Shown here piece after piece: positions 54,088 to 62,049 of a stretch of DNA of 64,000 nt (position 1 is its first letter; every line of letters starts with the position of its first letter). A program made the position numbers and the translations under genes. The DNA comes from Sphingobium sp. WTD-1 (GTDB taxonomy: Bacteria > Pseudomonadota > Alphaproteobacteria > Sphingomonadales > Sphingomonadaceae). The notes beneath the pieces are model-generated. The model had not been told where the DNA came from and searched no databases. It was given only the letters and a program-made list of their open reading frames with translations. Location: positions 230,001-294,000 of the forward strand of contig NZ_CP119127.1 of NCBI RefSeq assembly GCF_030128825.1. The letters run 5' to 3'.

Positions 54088-54939
54088 ATGTCCGTCGCCT
54101 ATCTCAACGGCCAGTTTCTGCCGCTCGAAGACGTCCGCATCTCCCCGCTCGATCGCGGCTTCCTGTTCGCCGACGGCATTTATGAAGTGGCGGCCGTGAT
54201 CGATGGCCGGCTGGTCGACAGCGCCAGCCATCTCGCCCGGCTGGAACGTTCCTGCACCGAAATCGGCATCGCCCTGCCGCTGACCCTGGACGAGATCGAG
54301 GCGGCGCAGAAGGCTCTGGTCGCCCATAACGGCCTAAGCGAGGGCCTCGTCTATCTCCAGATCACCCGTGGCGCCGACGTCACCCGCGACTTCATCCCGC
54401 CGGCCGGTCTCCAGCCGACCCTGTTCATGTTCGTCCAGGACAAGACATTCCTCGACGTGCCCGCCGCCAGGACCGGCGTCGCGGTCGCCACCATGGCCGA
54501 CCTGCGCTGGGCGCGGCGCGACATCAAGAGCGTCGGCCTGCTCGCCCAGGCGATGGCCAAGATGGCCGCCAAGGAAGTCGGCGCGCAGGAAGCCTGGATG
54601 ATCGAGGACGGCTTCATCACCGAAGGCGCCTCCTCCACCGCCTTCATCGTCACCGACGAAGGCATCGTCACCCGCCCCTACAGCCAGTCGGTGCTGGCCG
54701 GCTGCACCGGCGCGGCGCTGACGGCCCTTGCCGAAGAAAGCGGCATCGCCGTCATCCGCCGCCCCTTCACCCTCGCCGAAGCGCTCGCCGCCAAGGAAGC
54801 CTTCATGACCAGCGCGTCCACCTTCTGCCTCTCGATCGTCAGGATCGACGGCCAGCCGGTCGGTGACGGCACCCCCGGCCCGGTCGCGACCCGGCTGCGC
54901 GAACTCTATATCGACTTCGCCCGCCGCACCGCGGTCTGA
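54088..54939 (+). CDS. dat: D-amino-acid transaminase (class IV PLP enzyme)
   Basis: 283 aa fold-type IV aminotransferase. RISPLDRGFLFADGIYEV is the N-terminal signature, Lys147 in RRDIKSVGLLAQAMAK is the PLP Schiff-base residue, and EDGFITEGASSTAFIV carries the cofactor Glu. The Dat-like sequence suggests interconversion of D-amino acids and 2-oxo acids, for example D-alanine to D-glutamate for the cell wall. Branched-chain aminotransferase or aminodeoxychorismate lyase is less likely. A strong terminator follows. Confidence 0.92.
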   Translation: MSVAYLNGQFLPLEDVRISPLDRGFLFADGIYEVAAVIDGRLVDSASHLARLERSCTEIGIALPLTLDEIEAAQKALVAHNGLSEGLVYLQITRGADVTRDFIPPAGLQPTLFMFVQDKTFLDVPAARTGVAVATMADLRWARRDIKSVGLLAQAMAKMAAKEVGAQEAWMIEDGFITEGASSTAFIVTDEGIVTRPYSQSVLAGCTGAALTALAEESGIAVIRRPFTLAEALAAKEAFMTSASTFCLSIVRIDGQPVGDGTPGPVATRLRELYIDFARRTAV

Positions 54940-54982
54940 CCTGCGACGAAATGAGTCCATTTCGGATCGAATAGGCAGAATA

Positions 54983-55010
54983 GGGCGCCGGCATCAGCCG
55001 GCGCCCTTTT
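54983..55010 (+). terminator. Rho-independent terminator after dat
   Basis: Perfect 9-bp stem GGGCGCCGG (54983-54991) / CCGGCGCCC (54998-55006), loop CATCAG, followed by TTTT. Confidence 0.9.
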
Positions 55011-55161
55011 GGTTTCCATGCTTCCACCGATATCTCGCGCGCGCGTGACGACCATCACGACAGCCCCGTGCATTTGCGCCATTATGGAGTCAGCGCCGGC
55101 TGCGCCCGGTGGGCAAGCGGCTAAGCTGCGGAACATAACAGGCACGGGAGATTGCGTGGTG

Positions 55162-56151
55162 ATGGCCAATCCTTTCTCGACCGATCATGATCGTCCCTTC
55201 GCCGCGCCGGATGACCGGCGCGGGCTGCTGATCGTCGCCGACGGGGCATGGATCGACGATGCCGCCATGCTGGCCGATGCCGCCGGCCTGCGTCTGCTCG
55301 GCACCGTCCCGCTCGACCAGGCCGCCGCCCGGCTCGACATGCAGGTGGGCTGCGATGTCGTCCTGCTGCTCTGCCGCCAGCCTGATCCGCTGCTCGAACG
55401 GCTGATCGTCCAGGTCGAAACGATCGCGATCCAGAACCGCATGGCCGTCGTGCTTATGGCGGGTATCGAAACACTCGATATGGTCTTTGCCTGCATCCGC
55501 AGTCCGCAGACTCAGTTGCTGTGCAATCCCGACAATGGCGACATCGCCGCCGCCCTGCTCGCCGCCGCGCATAGCGATGCGCTGCCGCATGATCTTCACG
55601 ACGCCACCCATGAAAGCGACGGCAACCGGTTGCAGCGGCTGAGCGAGGAAGTCAGCCGCCTCGCCCGCACGATCGAGGCCCTGACCGATCGGCCACGCCC
55701 GACGCTCCCCGCGTTCGACATGCCTGCGCGCATCGCCGATCGCCAGGGCGGCTATATTGCCATGCCGGCCATCGCCACGATCGGTGCGGCCACCATGGCG
55801 GAAACCGCCTCCGTCACCGCCGCACAGGTCCGCGACCTGCTGCGCGCGCGACGACTGCGCGCCGATTTCCTGCCCGGCGACCTGTTCGCCGATCCGGCCT
55901 GGGACATGATGCTGGACCTGCTCGCCGCCCGGCTGGAACAGGCCCATGTCTCGGTCTCCAGCCTGTGCATCGCCTCCGCCGTGCCGCCGACCACGGCGCT
56001 GCGCTGGATTCGGACGTTGACGGATAAGGCTTTGGTCGAACGTCGTGCCGATCCGCATGACGGCCGCCGCATCTTCATCGCGCTGGCCGACGATGCGGCC
56101 GAGCAACTGACCCGCTGGTTCGGCGCCAGCCGCCGCTATCTCAATGCCTGA
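55162..56151 (+). CDS. Winged-helix (MarR-like) transcriptional regulator with N-terminal receiver-like domain
   Basis: 329 aa from ATG 55162 (a GTG at 55156 is closer to the GGGAG site at 55146-55150). Residues about 20-135 resemble a receiver/CheY-like fold without clear phospho-Asp conservation. Residues about 230-325 form a winged helix: ARLEQAHVSVSSLCIASAVPPTTALRWIRTLTDKALVERRADPHDGRRIFIALAD, as in MarR proteins. Target genes are unknown. Confidence 0.8.
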   Translation: MANPFSTDHDRPFAAPDDRRGLLIVADGAWIDDAAMLADAAGLRLLGTVPLDQAAARLDMQVGCDVVLLLCRQPDPLLERLIVQVETIAIQNRMAVVLMAGIETLDMVFACIRSPQTQLLCNPDNGDIAAALLAAAHSDALPHDLHDATHESDGNRLQRLSEEVSRLARTIEALTDRPRPTLPAFDMPARIADRQGGYIAMPAIATIGAATMAETASVTAAQVRDLLRARRLRADFLPGDLFADPAWDMMLDLLAARLEQAHVSVSSLCIASAVPPTTALRWIRTLTDKALVERRADPHDGRRIFIALADDAAEQLTRWFGASRRYLNA

Positions 56152-56165
56152 TTCTGCTGCCAGCC

Positions 56166-56366
56166 CTATTCGTTGATCAGGGTCAATGCGCTGAACGTCA
56201 GGAGCAGCCCCATGGCGTAGGCCAGATATTTGGTTTGCCGCCACCGATCACGGTCCGCCAACCAGCGCTCGTCGTCAATTGGTCCATCCCGCCGCTCGAA
56301 CTCCGCATTCTGGGACGCGACATAGTTGACGATCCGGGTCAGGATATTCGGTTTCTGTTCCATCAT
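56166..56366 (-). CDS. Small membrane protein, unknown function
   Basis: 66 aa with tandem ATGs at 56366 and 56363 behind GGAGCAGGA. A charged N-terminal half (NAEFERRDGPIDDERWLADRDRWRQTKY) is followed by one membrane helix (LAYAMGLLLTFSALTLI). Convergent with the winged-helix gene, 14 bp apart. No family recognised. Confidence 0.6.
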   Translation of the reverse strand: MMEQKPNILTRIVNYVASQNAEFERRDGPIDDERWLADRDRWRQTKYLAYAMGLLLTFSALTLINE

Positions 56367-56520
56367 TCCTGCTCCACCGGTCCGTCAGATAGGGCAAATA
56401 TGGGCCACTGGGTCAAGCCGATGCCACCATAGGTCAGGCTTTTTCCCGAACCAGCGCATTGGTCCGCAAACCGACCTTGACCCGCGCGCCAAAATCCCTA
56501 GAAGCGCCCGCACCCCATGG

Positions 56521-56558
56521 GGGCGATTAGCTCAGTTGGTAGAGCGTCTCGTTTACAC
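56521..56558 (+). pseudogene. 5' fragment of tRNA-Val (TAC), interrupted in the anticodon loop
   Basis: Acceptor 5' strand GGGCGAT, D arm TAGCTCAGTTGGTAGAGC and anticodon stem/loop start TCTCGTTTACAC (anticodon TAC) match a bacterial tRNA-Val. After 56558 the anticodon 3' strand, T arm and acceptor 3' strand (expected ATCGCCC) are missing and the integrase end of the mobile element begins. This is the left attachment site of the element. Confidence 0.85.
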
Positions 56559-56593
56559 GGCGGGTGCCTATGAGGCTGAAACCCGCAGGAAAG
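56546..56593. other. Probable attachment junction of the integrated element
   Basis: The identity with tRNA-Val ends near 56558. Next comes a 6-bp-stem hairpin GCGGGT (56560-56565) / ACCCGC (56581-56586), then the integrase stop codon at 56594. Tyrosine integrases often cross over in the anticodon loop. The other end lies outside the window, so the core repeat cannot be verified. Confidence 0.6.
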
Positions 56594-57664
56594 CTAGGCT
56601 TTCCGCTTTCCCTTTTTCGATTGGTCGGGACTATGTCGGGACTCGCTTGCATCGAGCGCGTTCCGCACATCCTCGTCCAGCACATGTGCATAGCGCAGCG
56701 TCGTCTCGATCCGCTTGTGCTTTAGCGCTTCCTTCGCGGCGGCAAGCGATCCGGTCGCGCGGACGATGCGGGTGCCACGCGTGTGGCGCAGATCATGGAT
56801 GCGGAAATTGTCGACGCCGGCGTCGGCCTTGGCCTGTTCAAAGGGCTTGCGAAGAGAGGTCGCGGTGAGCGGATAGCGCTTGCCGGCGCGACGATTGCCA
56901 CGGCTCTTCTGGCAGACATAGGTGAAGACGAATGGCTTGCCCTCGTCATCGTCGGCCTGGGGCTGTCGAGCGATGATCTCGACCAGCGTCGAGGTGAGCG
57001 GCCGCACGACGAAATCGCCGCCCTTGATGCGCGTGATAGCCTGCTTGCGTTGCAGGTTCACATCGTCCCAGCGCAGGCCCAACACCTCGCCCCGGCGCCA
57101 GCCCGATTTGAGCAGGAAGTCGATCGCGTCCGCCACGTCGTTGCGGATCGCGAGGAAGAGTTTCTTTTCCTCCGTCAGGTCGAGTTCGCGCGGCGGCTTC
57201 TTCGCGACCTTGAGGAAGAGCTTGCCCCATTTGGGCATCTGGCCGACGTCATATTCGGTGTCGGCCGCGTGGCGCCAGATCGCGCGCGCGTTTTCGATGT
57301 CGCGATTGACCGATGCATTGGAGCGGCCATCCCGGCGCTTCGCAACGAAAATCTGGAAATCGCGCTGAGAGATCTCCGACAAAAGGCGCGTCGCGCCCAG
57401 CCCTTCGACCAGGGCGGCGGTCAGCCCCTTGATGGTGGGCCAGCTGGGCAGATGCTCCGCATGTTCCTGATAGAGGCCGCAGGCTTCATCGACGGTGATA
57501 GGCGGCCGCTGCTCTTCGGGCAGGGCCGCCTTATGGCGCTCGCGGCGCTCGAATGCTTCCGCCAATCGCTTGGACGTGCAGCCTGTCGACCCATGATAGC
57601 GCCGATGGTTGAACTGGAAATCATAGAGATAGTGGGGCCTGCCCTCAGGCTTGTAGACGGTCAC
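56594..57664 (-). CDS. Tyrosine recombinase / integrase
   Basis: 356 aa, GTG start at 57664. N-terminal arm-type DNA-binding region (YLYDFQFNHRRYHGSTGCTSKR), SAM-like core-binding domain (about 58-145), catalytic domain (160-330). Catalytic residues: Arg191 (SGWRRGEVLGL), H290-x-x-R293 (HDLRHTRGT), His316 (LKHKRIETTLRY) and Tyr325. Inserts and, with Xis, excises the element at the tRNA-Val. Transcribed toward the attachment site, as is usual. Confidence 0.96.
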   Translation of the reverse strand: MTVYKPEGRPHYLYDFQFNHRRYHGSTGCTSKRLAEAFERRERHKAALPEEQRPPITVDEACGLYQEHAEHLPSWPTIKGLTAALVEGLGATRLLSEISQRDFQIFVAKRRDGRSNASVNRDIENARAIWRHAADTEYDVGQMPKWGKLFLKVAKKPPRELDLTEEKKLFLAIRNDVADAIDFLLKSGWRRGEVLGLRWDDVNLQRKQAITRIKGGDFVVRPLTSTLVEIIARQPQADDDEGKPFVFTYVCQKSRGNRRAGKRYPLTATSLRKPFEQAKADAGVDNFRIHDLRHTRGTRIVRATGSLAAAKEALKHKRIETTLRYAHVLDEDVRNALDASESRHSPDQSKKGKRKA

Positions 57665-57668
57665 CGGC

Positions 57669-57950
57669 TCAACGCTCTGTATGTCGCCTCGTGAAGGGCA
57701 CGACGACGCCTCGATCGCGGCGCTTTGCCACTGACGTGCGGCGGGTGGGCGAAGCTGGCAGACATGCGGGCGGCACCTGGCGAAGTTGCTCGACGTATGA
57801 TTCGAGATCCGCGACAGTGTAGCGAATGGCGCGCCCGATCAACACATAGCGGAGACGGCCCGCCTGGCGCTCCTTGCGCAGGGTGCGCGCGCAGAGGCTC
57901 AGGCGATCGGCCGCTTCCGTTTCGGTCAGAAGGATGGATTGGTCGGTCAT
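57669..57950 (-). CDS. AlpA/excisionase-like helix-turn-helix protein
   Basis: 93 aa from ATG 57950. MerR-like winged HTH of the Xis/AlpA class: LLTETEAADRLSLCARTLRKERQAGRLRYVLIGRAIRYTVADLESYVEQLRQ. It probably bends DNA at the attachment site or regulates the integrase. It ends 5 bp before the integrase GTG and overlaps the upstream ORF by four bases. Confidence 0.88.
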   Translation of the reverse strand: MTDQSILLTETEAADRLSLCARTLRKERQAGRLRYVLIGRAIRYTVADLESYVEQLRQVPPACLPASPTRRTSVAKRRDRGVVVPFTRRHTER

Positions 57951-58483
57951 GCGGCCTTTCGCTGCTGCCGATCGGCGCGGATCAGCTGGTGGAAGGACAG
58001 GTAATCGTCGATGCCGGCATAGAGGCCGGTATGGCCCGGCAGCTCCCACCGATAATGTTCGGCCAGATCCTCGATCCTCGCCCGGCGCTGATGGATGTCG
58101 GCGATGCCGTCGACCTTGGCGCCATGGAGAACCCGCAGCGCGTAGAGATCCGCGCCCATGGCGCAGTCGCGCTGGACGCGATCACCCGCGTTGCGGATCT
58201 CGCTGGCCATGGCCGTGTCATAGCGGCCGACGGCATCGGTCAGCACGGCGATCTTTTCACTAACTGTCGCGCCGACGCCCTTCTTGCCCAGCCCAGACAC
58301 GACCCGCCGCCAGTCCGCGACGATCGCCGTCCAGATGCGGATTTCGTCGGCCGCGACCTTCTCCTGCATTCGCCCCTTTGCGACCAGGTCAGGATATTGG
58401 CGGGCGCGGCGTTCGAGCGCGCCTTCAGCCTCTTCCAGCAGCGGCGCGAGACGGGCGCGGATATTGGCTACCAGATCCGTCAT
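57947..58483 (-). CDS. Element-encoded protein, unknown function
   Basis: 178 aa from ATG 58483. Mostly helical, charged (MTDLVANIRARLAPLLEEAEGALERRARQYPDLVAKGRMQEKVAADEIRIWTAIVADWRRV). It overlaps its neighbours by four bases on both sides, typical for phage operons. No domain recognised; longer in-frame ORF upstream belongs to the methyltransferase in another frame. Confidence 0.7.
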   Translation of the reverse strand: MTDLVANIRARLAPLLEEAEGALERRARQYPDLVAKGRMQEKVAADEIRIWTAIVADWRRVVSGLGKKGVGATVSEKIAVLTDAVGRYDTAMASEIRNAGDRVQRDCAMGADLYALRVLHGAKVDGIADIHQRRARIEDLAEHYRWELPGHTGLYAGIDDYLSFHQLIRADRQQRKAA

Positions 58484-60282
58484 GCCGCCATCCTCATTTC
58501 TGGCAGGCCAGGCTGGTTGGCGGCGACCAGGGCGCGGGCGACGGGCGGGCATACGCTGTTGCCGATCGCGCTGATCTGCATCGCCTTGGGCAGGCGGCCG
58601 AATTTCCGGTTGCCCTTTTCGGTCGTATACCAGCACTCGGGATCCAGCACGTAGCTGTCGGGAAAGCCCTGGGCGCGGGCCAGCTCGCGCGGGGTCAGCA
58701 TCCGCAGGCCTATGTCGACGATGATGTAGGTGCGAGCATCGATCGTCACCGTCACCACGGCGAACCGGGCTTTCGTCGTGACTGTGTCCAGCGGCCGGTC
58801 CACTGGCTGGATCTGTGACGCCTCGCTTTCGCCATCGGTGCCGTAATATTTCACCAGGAAGGCGGCGACCTTGACCGCGCGCTCCATCAGTTCCGGCGGC
58901 AAGTCGCCATCCTCGACCAAGGTGGTTTCGACAATTCGCTGCTGCGATCCCGTGGTGGTCGCCGTCGACAAGGGGCGCCGGGCATCGCGGCCGGCAGAGT
59001 GCGTGTTACGCGGACCGCCATTGGCCTGCTCGATATGAGCGGTGACTATCGCGTGGTGCTGGCCGCCGGCGCGAATAGTCTTTTGGGGCTGTTCGGGGTC
59101 GCCACCGCCGCCCTTACTGTTGCTGCCATAGAAGCTGGACAGGAAGGCTGTGACGACGCCATTGGTGTCCTTCTTCGACGCGGTCACGGAATGGGCCGGC
59201 TTGTCGATCGGGCGATTGAGGCCGCCTTGCTGGCCGTAACTGATGAAAGGCACCATGACCGCTTCGGCCCGCCCCAAAGGCGTGGCGGCAGCCTGACGGG
59301 AGGCAGCGCCGTTCGCCGTGACCGTAGGCATTTCGCGGTTCATGGGCGATCCGACGCCGGTGCTGTAGAATTTCGTGACATGGGGGGCCAGCACGGCGTC
59401 GGCGAGAGCGAGTTCGCCGCGGTTGGCACCCGTCACCGTTCGCAGCGGCTCCTCGATGTCATGCAGTCTAATGCCGCCCTGATGAGTGACGGGCACGATG
59501 AAGGGTAGAGCTGCATTAACGACATAGCGCATCACCCCATGCGCGATACGGCGCAGGGTGCTTTCGGCCAGATCCTTCGGACGGCCGAAAATGGACTTGG
59601 TCGGAATCGACCAGTCGATGCATTCGGCGGCGGTCCGGTAGGGGAGCAGCTTACCAGCGATTACGCGCGGATCATTCGGCGCAGCATGTGTCTGCTTGGG
59701 CCAGACGATCTTGACCCGTGCGCCTGGGCGCTTCTTCTTGAACACCATGTAGAGCCGTAGGCGGGAAGTCGGGGTGCCATAGTCGCATGCCCGCAGCTTC
59801 TTCCAATCGACAACGCGGCCGGTGCGCCGGATCAGCCGGACGAACTTCTTGAAGTCCTTCCCGGCCAGCGCCGCAATGGGCACACCATTGGTGTCCAGCG
59901 GCGCGGCATATTCGAACTCCTCGACATTTTCGAGATAGCCAACTTCGGGGTCGGTTTCCTCGATCCAGTGAACCACCTCCCAGCACAGCGCACGGATCGA
60001 CCGGTCCTTGACCGGGCCACCCTTCGCCTTGCTGAATTCCTTGCAATCAGGGGAGAACCATGCGCCGGCCACCGGCATGCCCTTGGTCACGGACCTGGGC
60101 AGCATGGGGATGCGGATGTCCGTGCAATGGTGGTCCGCACCGGGGTGGTTCGCCCGATGAATGGCAATGGCGGTTTCGCTATGGTTGATCGCGTGGTCGA
60201 CGTCGCGACCGATCGCCCAGGCAATGCCTGTGGACGCACCGCCGCCGCCGGCGAAGCCATCGATGAAGAGACCCTGGAACAT
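58480..60282 (-). CDS. DNA (cytosine-5) methyltransferase with repeat-built recognition region
   Basis: 600 aa. Motif I IDGFAGGGGASTGI (7-20), catalytic Cys80 in FSPDCKEFSKAKGG (motif IV; SPDC rather than the usual PPC), motif VI LENV (117-120), and C-terminal motifs IX/X with LTPRELARAQGFPDSY and AIGNSVCPPVARAL (572-586). Between motifs VIII and IX lies an unusually long region (about 255-515) holding six related units with P-x-x-T-V-T-like cores at about 279, 319, 363, 399, 437 and 497. The enzyme would protect the element against restriction or mark its DNA. A restriction partner is not seen. Confidence 0.93.
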   Translation of the reverse strand: MFQGLFIDGFAGGGGASTGIAWAIGRDVDHAINHSETAIAIHRANHPGADHHCTDIRIPMLPRSVTKGMPVAGAWFSPDCKEFSKAKGGPVKDRSIRALCWEVVHWIEETDPEVGYLENVEEFEYAAPLDTNGVPIAALAGKDFKKFVRLIRRTGRVVDWKKLRACDYGTPTSRLRLYMVFKKKRPGARVKIVWPKQTHAAPNDPRVIAGKLLPYRTAAECIDWSIPTKSIFGRPKDLAESTLRRIAHGVMRYVVNAALPFIVPVTHQGGIRLHDIEEPLRTVTGANRGELALADAVLAPHVTKFYSTGVGSPMNREMPTVTANGAASRQAAATPLGRAEAVMVPFISYGQQGGLNRPIDKPAHSVTASKKDTNGVVTAFLSSFYGSNSKGGGGDPEQPQKTIRAGGQHHAIVTAHIEQANGGPRNTHSAGRDARRPLSTATTTGSQQRIVETTLVEDGDLPPELMERAVKVAAFLVKYYGTDGESEASQIQPVDRPLDTVTTKARFAVVTVTIDARTYIIVDIGLRMLTPRELARAQGFPDSYVLDPECWYTTEKGNRKFGRLPKAMQISAIGNSVCPPVARALVAANQPGLPEMRMAA

Positions 60283-60776
60283 TAGATCATCTCCGCAAAG
60301 GTGGTTGCGTCGGGCCAGCGCCAGAGGCCTTGCATGCCTCGTGCAGGGACAGGATCAGGCCACGCCTCGATCTCTAGCATTGGCCAACCCCAGTTGGCGT
60401 GTTCGTCACGGTTGCTGTCGTTTGCGCGGGCGACGCCGAAATCGGCCGCGATGTCGAGGCCGGACCGTGGTTCTCCGACAACGGCGGTTCCTATTCCTGC
60501 GGCCACAGGAAGATTTCCGGCTAGAAAATCCTCCAGCACCGGCACCGCGAGATCGCGGTGGAGGCACATTTCCTTCGTCTCTTCGGCATCCGGGTAGAGA
60601 TCGAAAAGGCCGATCATGTCGGAGACTTCATCGCGGGCGACGCTCATCTTGCCAGCATGGATCACAATGCGCTGGCCGATGATCGCGCGCGGCGCGCGAT
60701 AGCCGCGAAATTCGAACGGCTTTGCGCCGGCAATGATGAGGGAAGCCCAAGGCTGCCAGATGGTGAGGGCCTTCAT
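60282..60776 (-). CDS. ASCH-domain (PUA-like) protein
   Basis: 164 aa from ATG 60776 behind a perfect GGAGGGG. ALTIWQPWASLIIAGAKPFEFRGYRAP at the N-terminus is the ASCH signature (nucleic-acid-binding PUA-like fold); the C-terminus has the matching WGWPMLEIEAWPDPVPARGMQGLWRW. Some ASCH proteins are nucleases or bind modified bases, so an association with the methyltransferase (one-base overlap) is plausible. Confidence 0.88.
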   Translation of the reverse strand: MKALTIWQPWASLIIAGAKPFEFRGYRAPRAIIGQRIVIHAGKMSVARDEVSDMIGLFDLYPDAEETKEMCLHRDLAVPVLEDFLAGNLPVAAGIGTAVVGEPRSGLDIAADFGVARANDSNRDEHANWGWPMLEIEAWPDPVPARGMQGLWRWPDATTFAEMI

Positions 60777-60934
60777 GCGCCCCTCCAATGATGCGCGACA
60801 GGACGCGTGGTCAGGGTTGCCGCGTGGTGGCGGGTGCAGTTGACGGTGGCGCAGCGCGGGCAGGCGATGCGATCAATGCGGGCGACAGCGGGGATCGGCT
60901 GTCGTTCGGAAGGCTTCCGGGTGAGGATGGTCAT
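60773..60934 (-). CDS. Small zinc-ribbon-like protein (53 aa)
   Basis: Begins at ATG 60934, whose A is also the last base of the upstream stop (TGATG), and ends in ATGA with the ASCH start. Translation MTILTRKPSERQPIPAVARI..., then CPRCATVNCTRHH, three cysteines and two histidines that could bind one zinc ion. The perfect overlaps at both ends support that it is translated. Function unknown. Confidence 0.65.
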   Translation of the reverse strand: MTILTRKPSERQPIPAVARIDRIACPRCATVNCTRHHAATLTTRPVAHHWRGA

Positions 60935-61047
60935 CAGGAGATCCTTTTCAGGAGCCAGGTCAGCGCCGGGCAGCTGGCAAGCCAGAGGGCGGCCAGGGCG
61001 ACGCCGATGGCGAAGGGGACGACGGGGGAGAAGCGCGGCGGGTTCAC
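60934..61047 (-). CDS. Small membrane peptide (37 aa)
   Basis: GTG start at 61047 overlapping the upstream stop (GTGA). The peptide NPPRFSPVVPFAIGVALA continues into a single hydrophobic helix and ends KRIS. Small single-helix proteins like this occur in phage early operons. Unknown function. Confidence 0.55.
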   Translation of the reverse strand: MNPPRFSPVVPFAIGVALAALWLASCPALTWLLKRIS

Positions 61048-61247
61048 TGCATCGCGTCCGGTCGATGGCCGAGGTCGATCAGCATTTCGGCGAAGGCGGC
61101 GATCGGCGTGTCGCCCTCGCCAACCGCGCGCTGGGCGCCAAGGTCCGGGCCGATGCAGGCGAACCATTTCTTTGCCGCTTTCGAGTAAGCGACCATCAGC
61201 ATTTCGTTCTTGCGCAGGTCGAGCGCGTCGATTGACAGGCTGGTCAT
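61044..61247 (-). CDS. Small element protein (67 aa), unknown function
   Basis: ATG at 61247 overlaps the upstream stop (ATGA); its own stop overlaps the next GTG. Sequence includes LRKNEMLMVAYSKAAKKWFACIGPD and FAEMLIDLGHRPD. No family recognised. Confidence 0.65.
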   Translation of the reverse strand: MTSLSIDALDLRKNEMLMVAYSKAAKKWFACIGPDLGAQRAVGEGDTPIAAFAEMLIDLGHRPDAMQ

Positions 61248-61534
61248 GACGCCTCCTGCAGGTTGGCAGTGGCGACGCGGACATAGAGGGGGCTTTTGCT
61301 GGCACCTTCGCCCGCATATCCGCGCTTCTGCCAGCCCAGGCGCTGCATGATGCGGACGAGCTGGCTGTTGTCGGTGAAGCGCGGGACGCGGCGGCGATCG
61401 GCGGCATCGCCGAGGATCTGGCCCAGATCGGCCAAGGCGATGCTGTCGACGCGGCGCAGCTGCGCGGCGGTGAAGAGCGCGAGGCGGCAGATATGGCGGT
61501 CTGCCGGTGCTCGAAGAATGGGCGCGGTGAGCAT
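61244..61534 (-). CDS. Element protein with possible winged-helix fold (96 aa)
   Basis: ATG 61534 with GAGGGGAG upstream. The C-terminal half (NSQLVRIMQRLGWQKRGYAGEGASKSPLYVRV) looks like the end of a winged helix with a recognition helix and wing, as found in phage replication/adapter proteins. Four-base overlap with the following gene. Confidence 0.6.
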   Translation of the reverse strand: MLTAPILRAPADRHICRLALFTAAQLRRVDSIALADLGQILGDAADRRRVPRFTDNSQLVRIMQRLGWQKRGYAGEGASKSPLYVRVATANLQEAS

Positions 61535-61550
61535 TGATCTCCCCTCTCTG

Positions 61551-61859
61551 TCAGTCCTGCTCACCGAGCAGGCGTTGGTGGTTGCGGAAGGCCTGCTGGG
61601 CGCTGACGTGCGGCATGGTCCGGTCGAGGCGACCGGCGCGCTGGCTGAGCAGCCGCGTCTTGCAGGCGAGGTGGTTTTCGAGCAGGCGCCCGGTCTTCTT
61701 CTGCAGGGCGCGCCAGGTGGGGCGGTCGCCCAAGCGATAGGCGGCGATCAGCGCCAGGACGGGCTGGCGCGGCAGGACGGTGAAACAGCGGGTGCAGACC
61801 CGCTGCCAGCGGGACCGGCTCTGGCTGCAGCCGGTGACATCGCAGCGGTGCTTAGCCAT
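61551..61859 (-). CDS. Element protein with zinc-finger-like N-terminus (102 aa)
   Basis: ATG at 61859. CDVTGC and CTRC within the first 26 residues (C6, C11, C22, C25) suggest a small zinc ribbon; the rest is helical and basic (RALQKKTGRLLENHLACKTRLLSQRAGR). Overlaps the upstream gene by eight bases. Possibly DNA-binding; unknown. Confidence 0.6.
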   Translation of the reverse strand: MAKHRCDVTGCSQSRSRWQRVCTRCFTVLPRQPVLALIAAYRLGDRPTWRALQKKTGRLLENHLACKTRLLSQRAGRLDRTMPHVSAQQAFRNHQRLLGEQD

Positions 61860-62049
61860 GGGGCACCGCCTTTTTCGCGGCGGGCTTGCAGTCCGGGCAG
61901 CGGACGCCAGCGACGATGATGGCCCAGCCTTCGGGCAGGTTCGGCTCGGTCGAATGATGTTCGACGCGGCACCGGGCGCAGATCATGATGAAGGGCGGCA
62001 TGGGCGCGGGACGCGCGTTGACAGGGCGCAGAACAGGACGCTGGTTCAC
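61852..62049 (-). CDS. Small zinc-ribbon protein (65 aa)
   Basis: GTG start at 62049 overlapping the primase-helicase stop (GTGA). Two CxxC knuckles, CARC and CPDC, about 30 residues apart, bind one zinc ion in ribbon folds. Ends with a basic tail (KPAAKKAVPHG). Likely nucleic-acid-binding accessory of the replication gene upstream. Confidence 0.65.
   Translation of the reverse strand: MNQRPVLRPVNARPAPMPPFIMICARCRVEHHSTEPNLPEGWAIIVAGVRCPDCKPAAKKAVPHG

Noticed and set aside
56521..56600. Intact tRNA-Val
   Set aside because: No matching 3' anticodon strand, T arm or ATCGCCC acceptor strand follows; only the 5' half is present.
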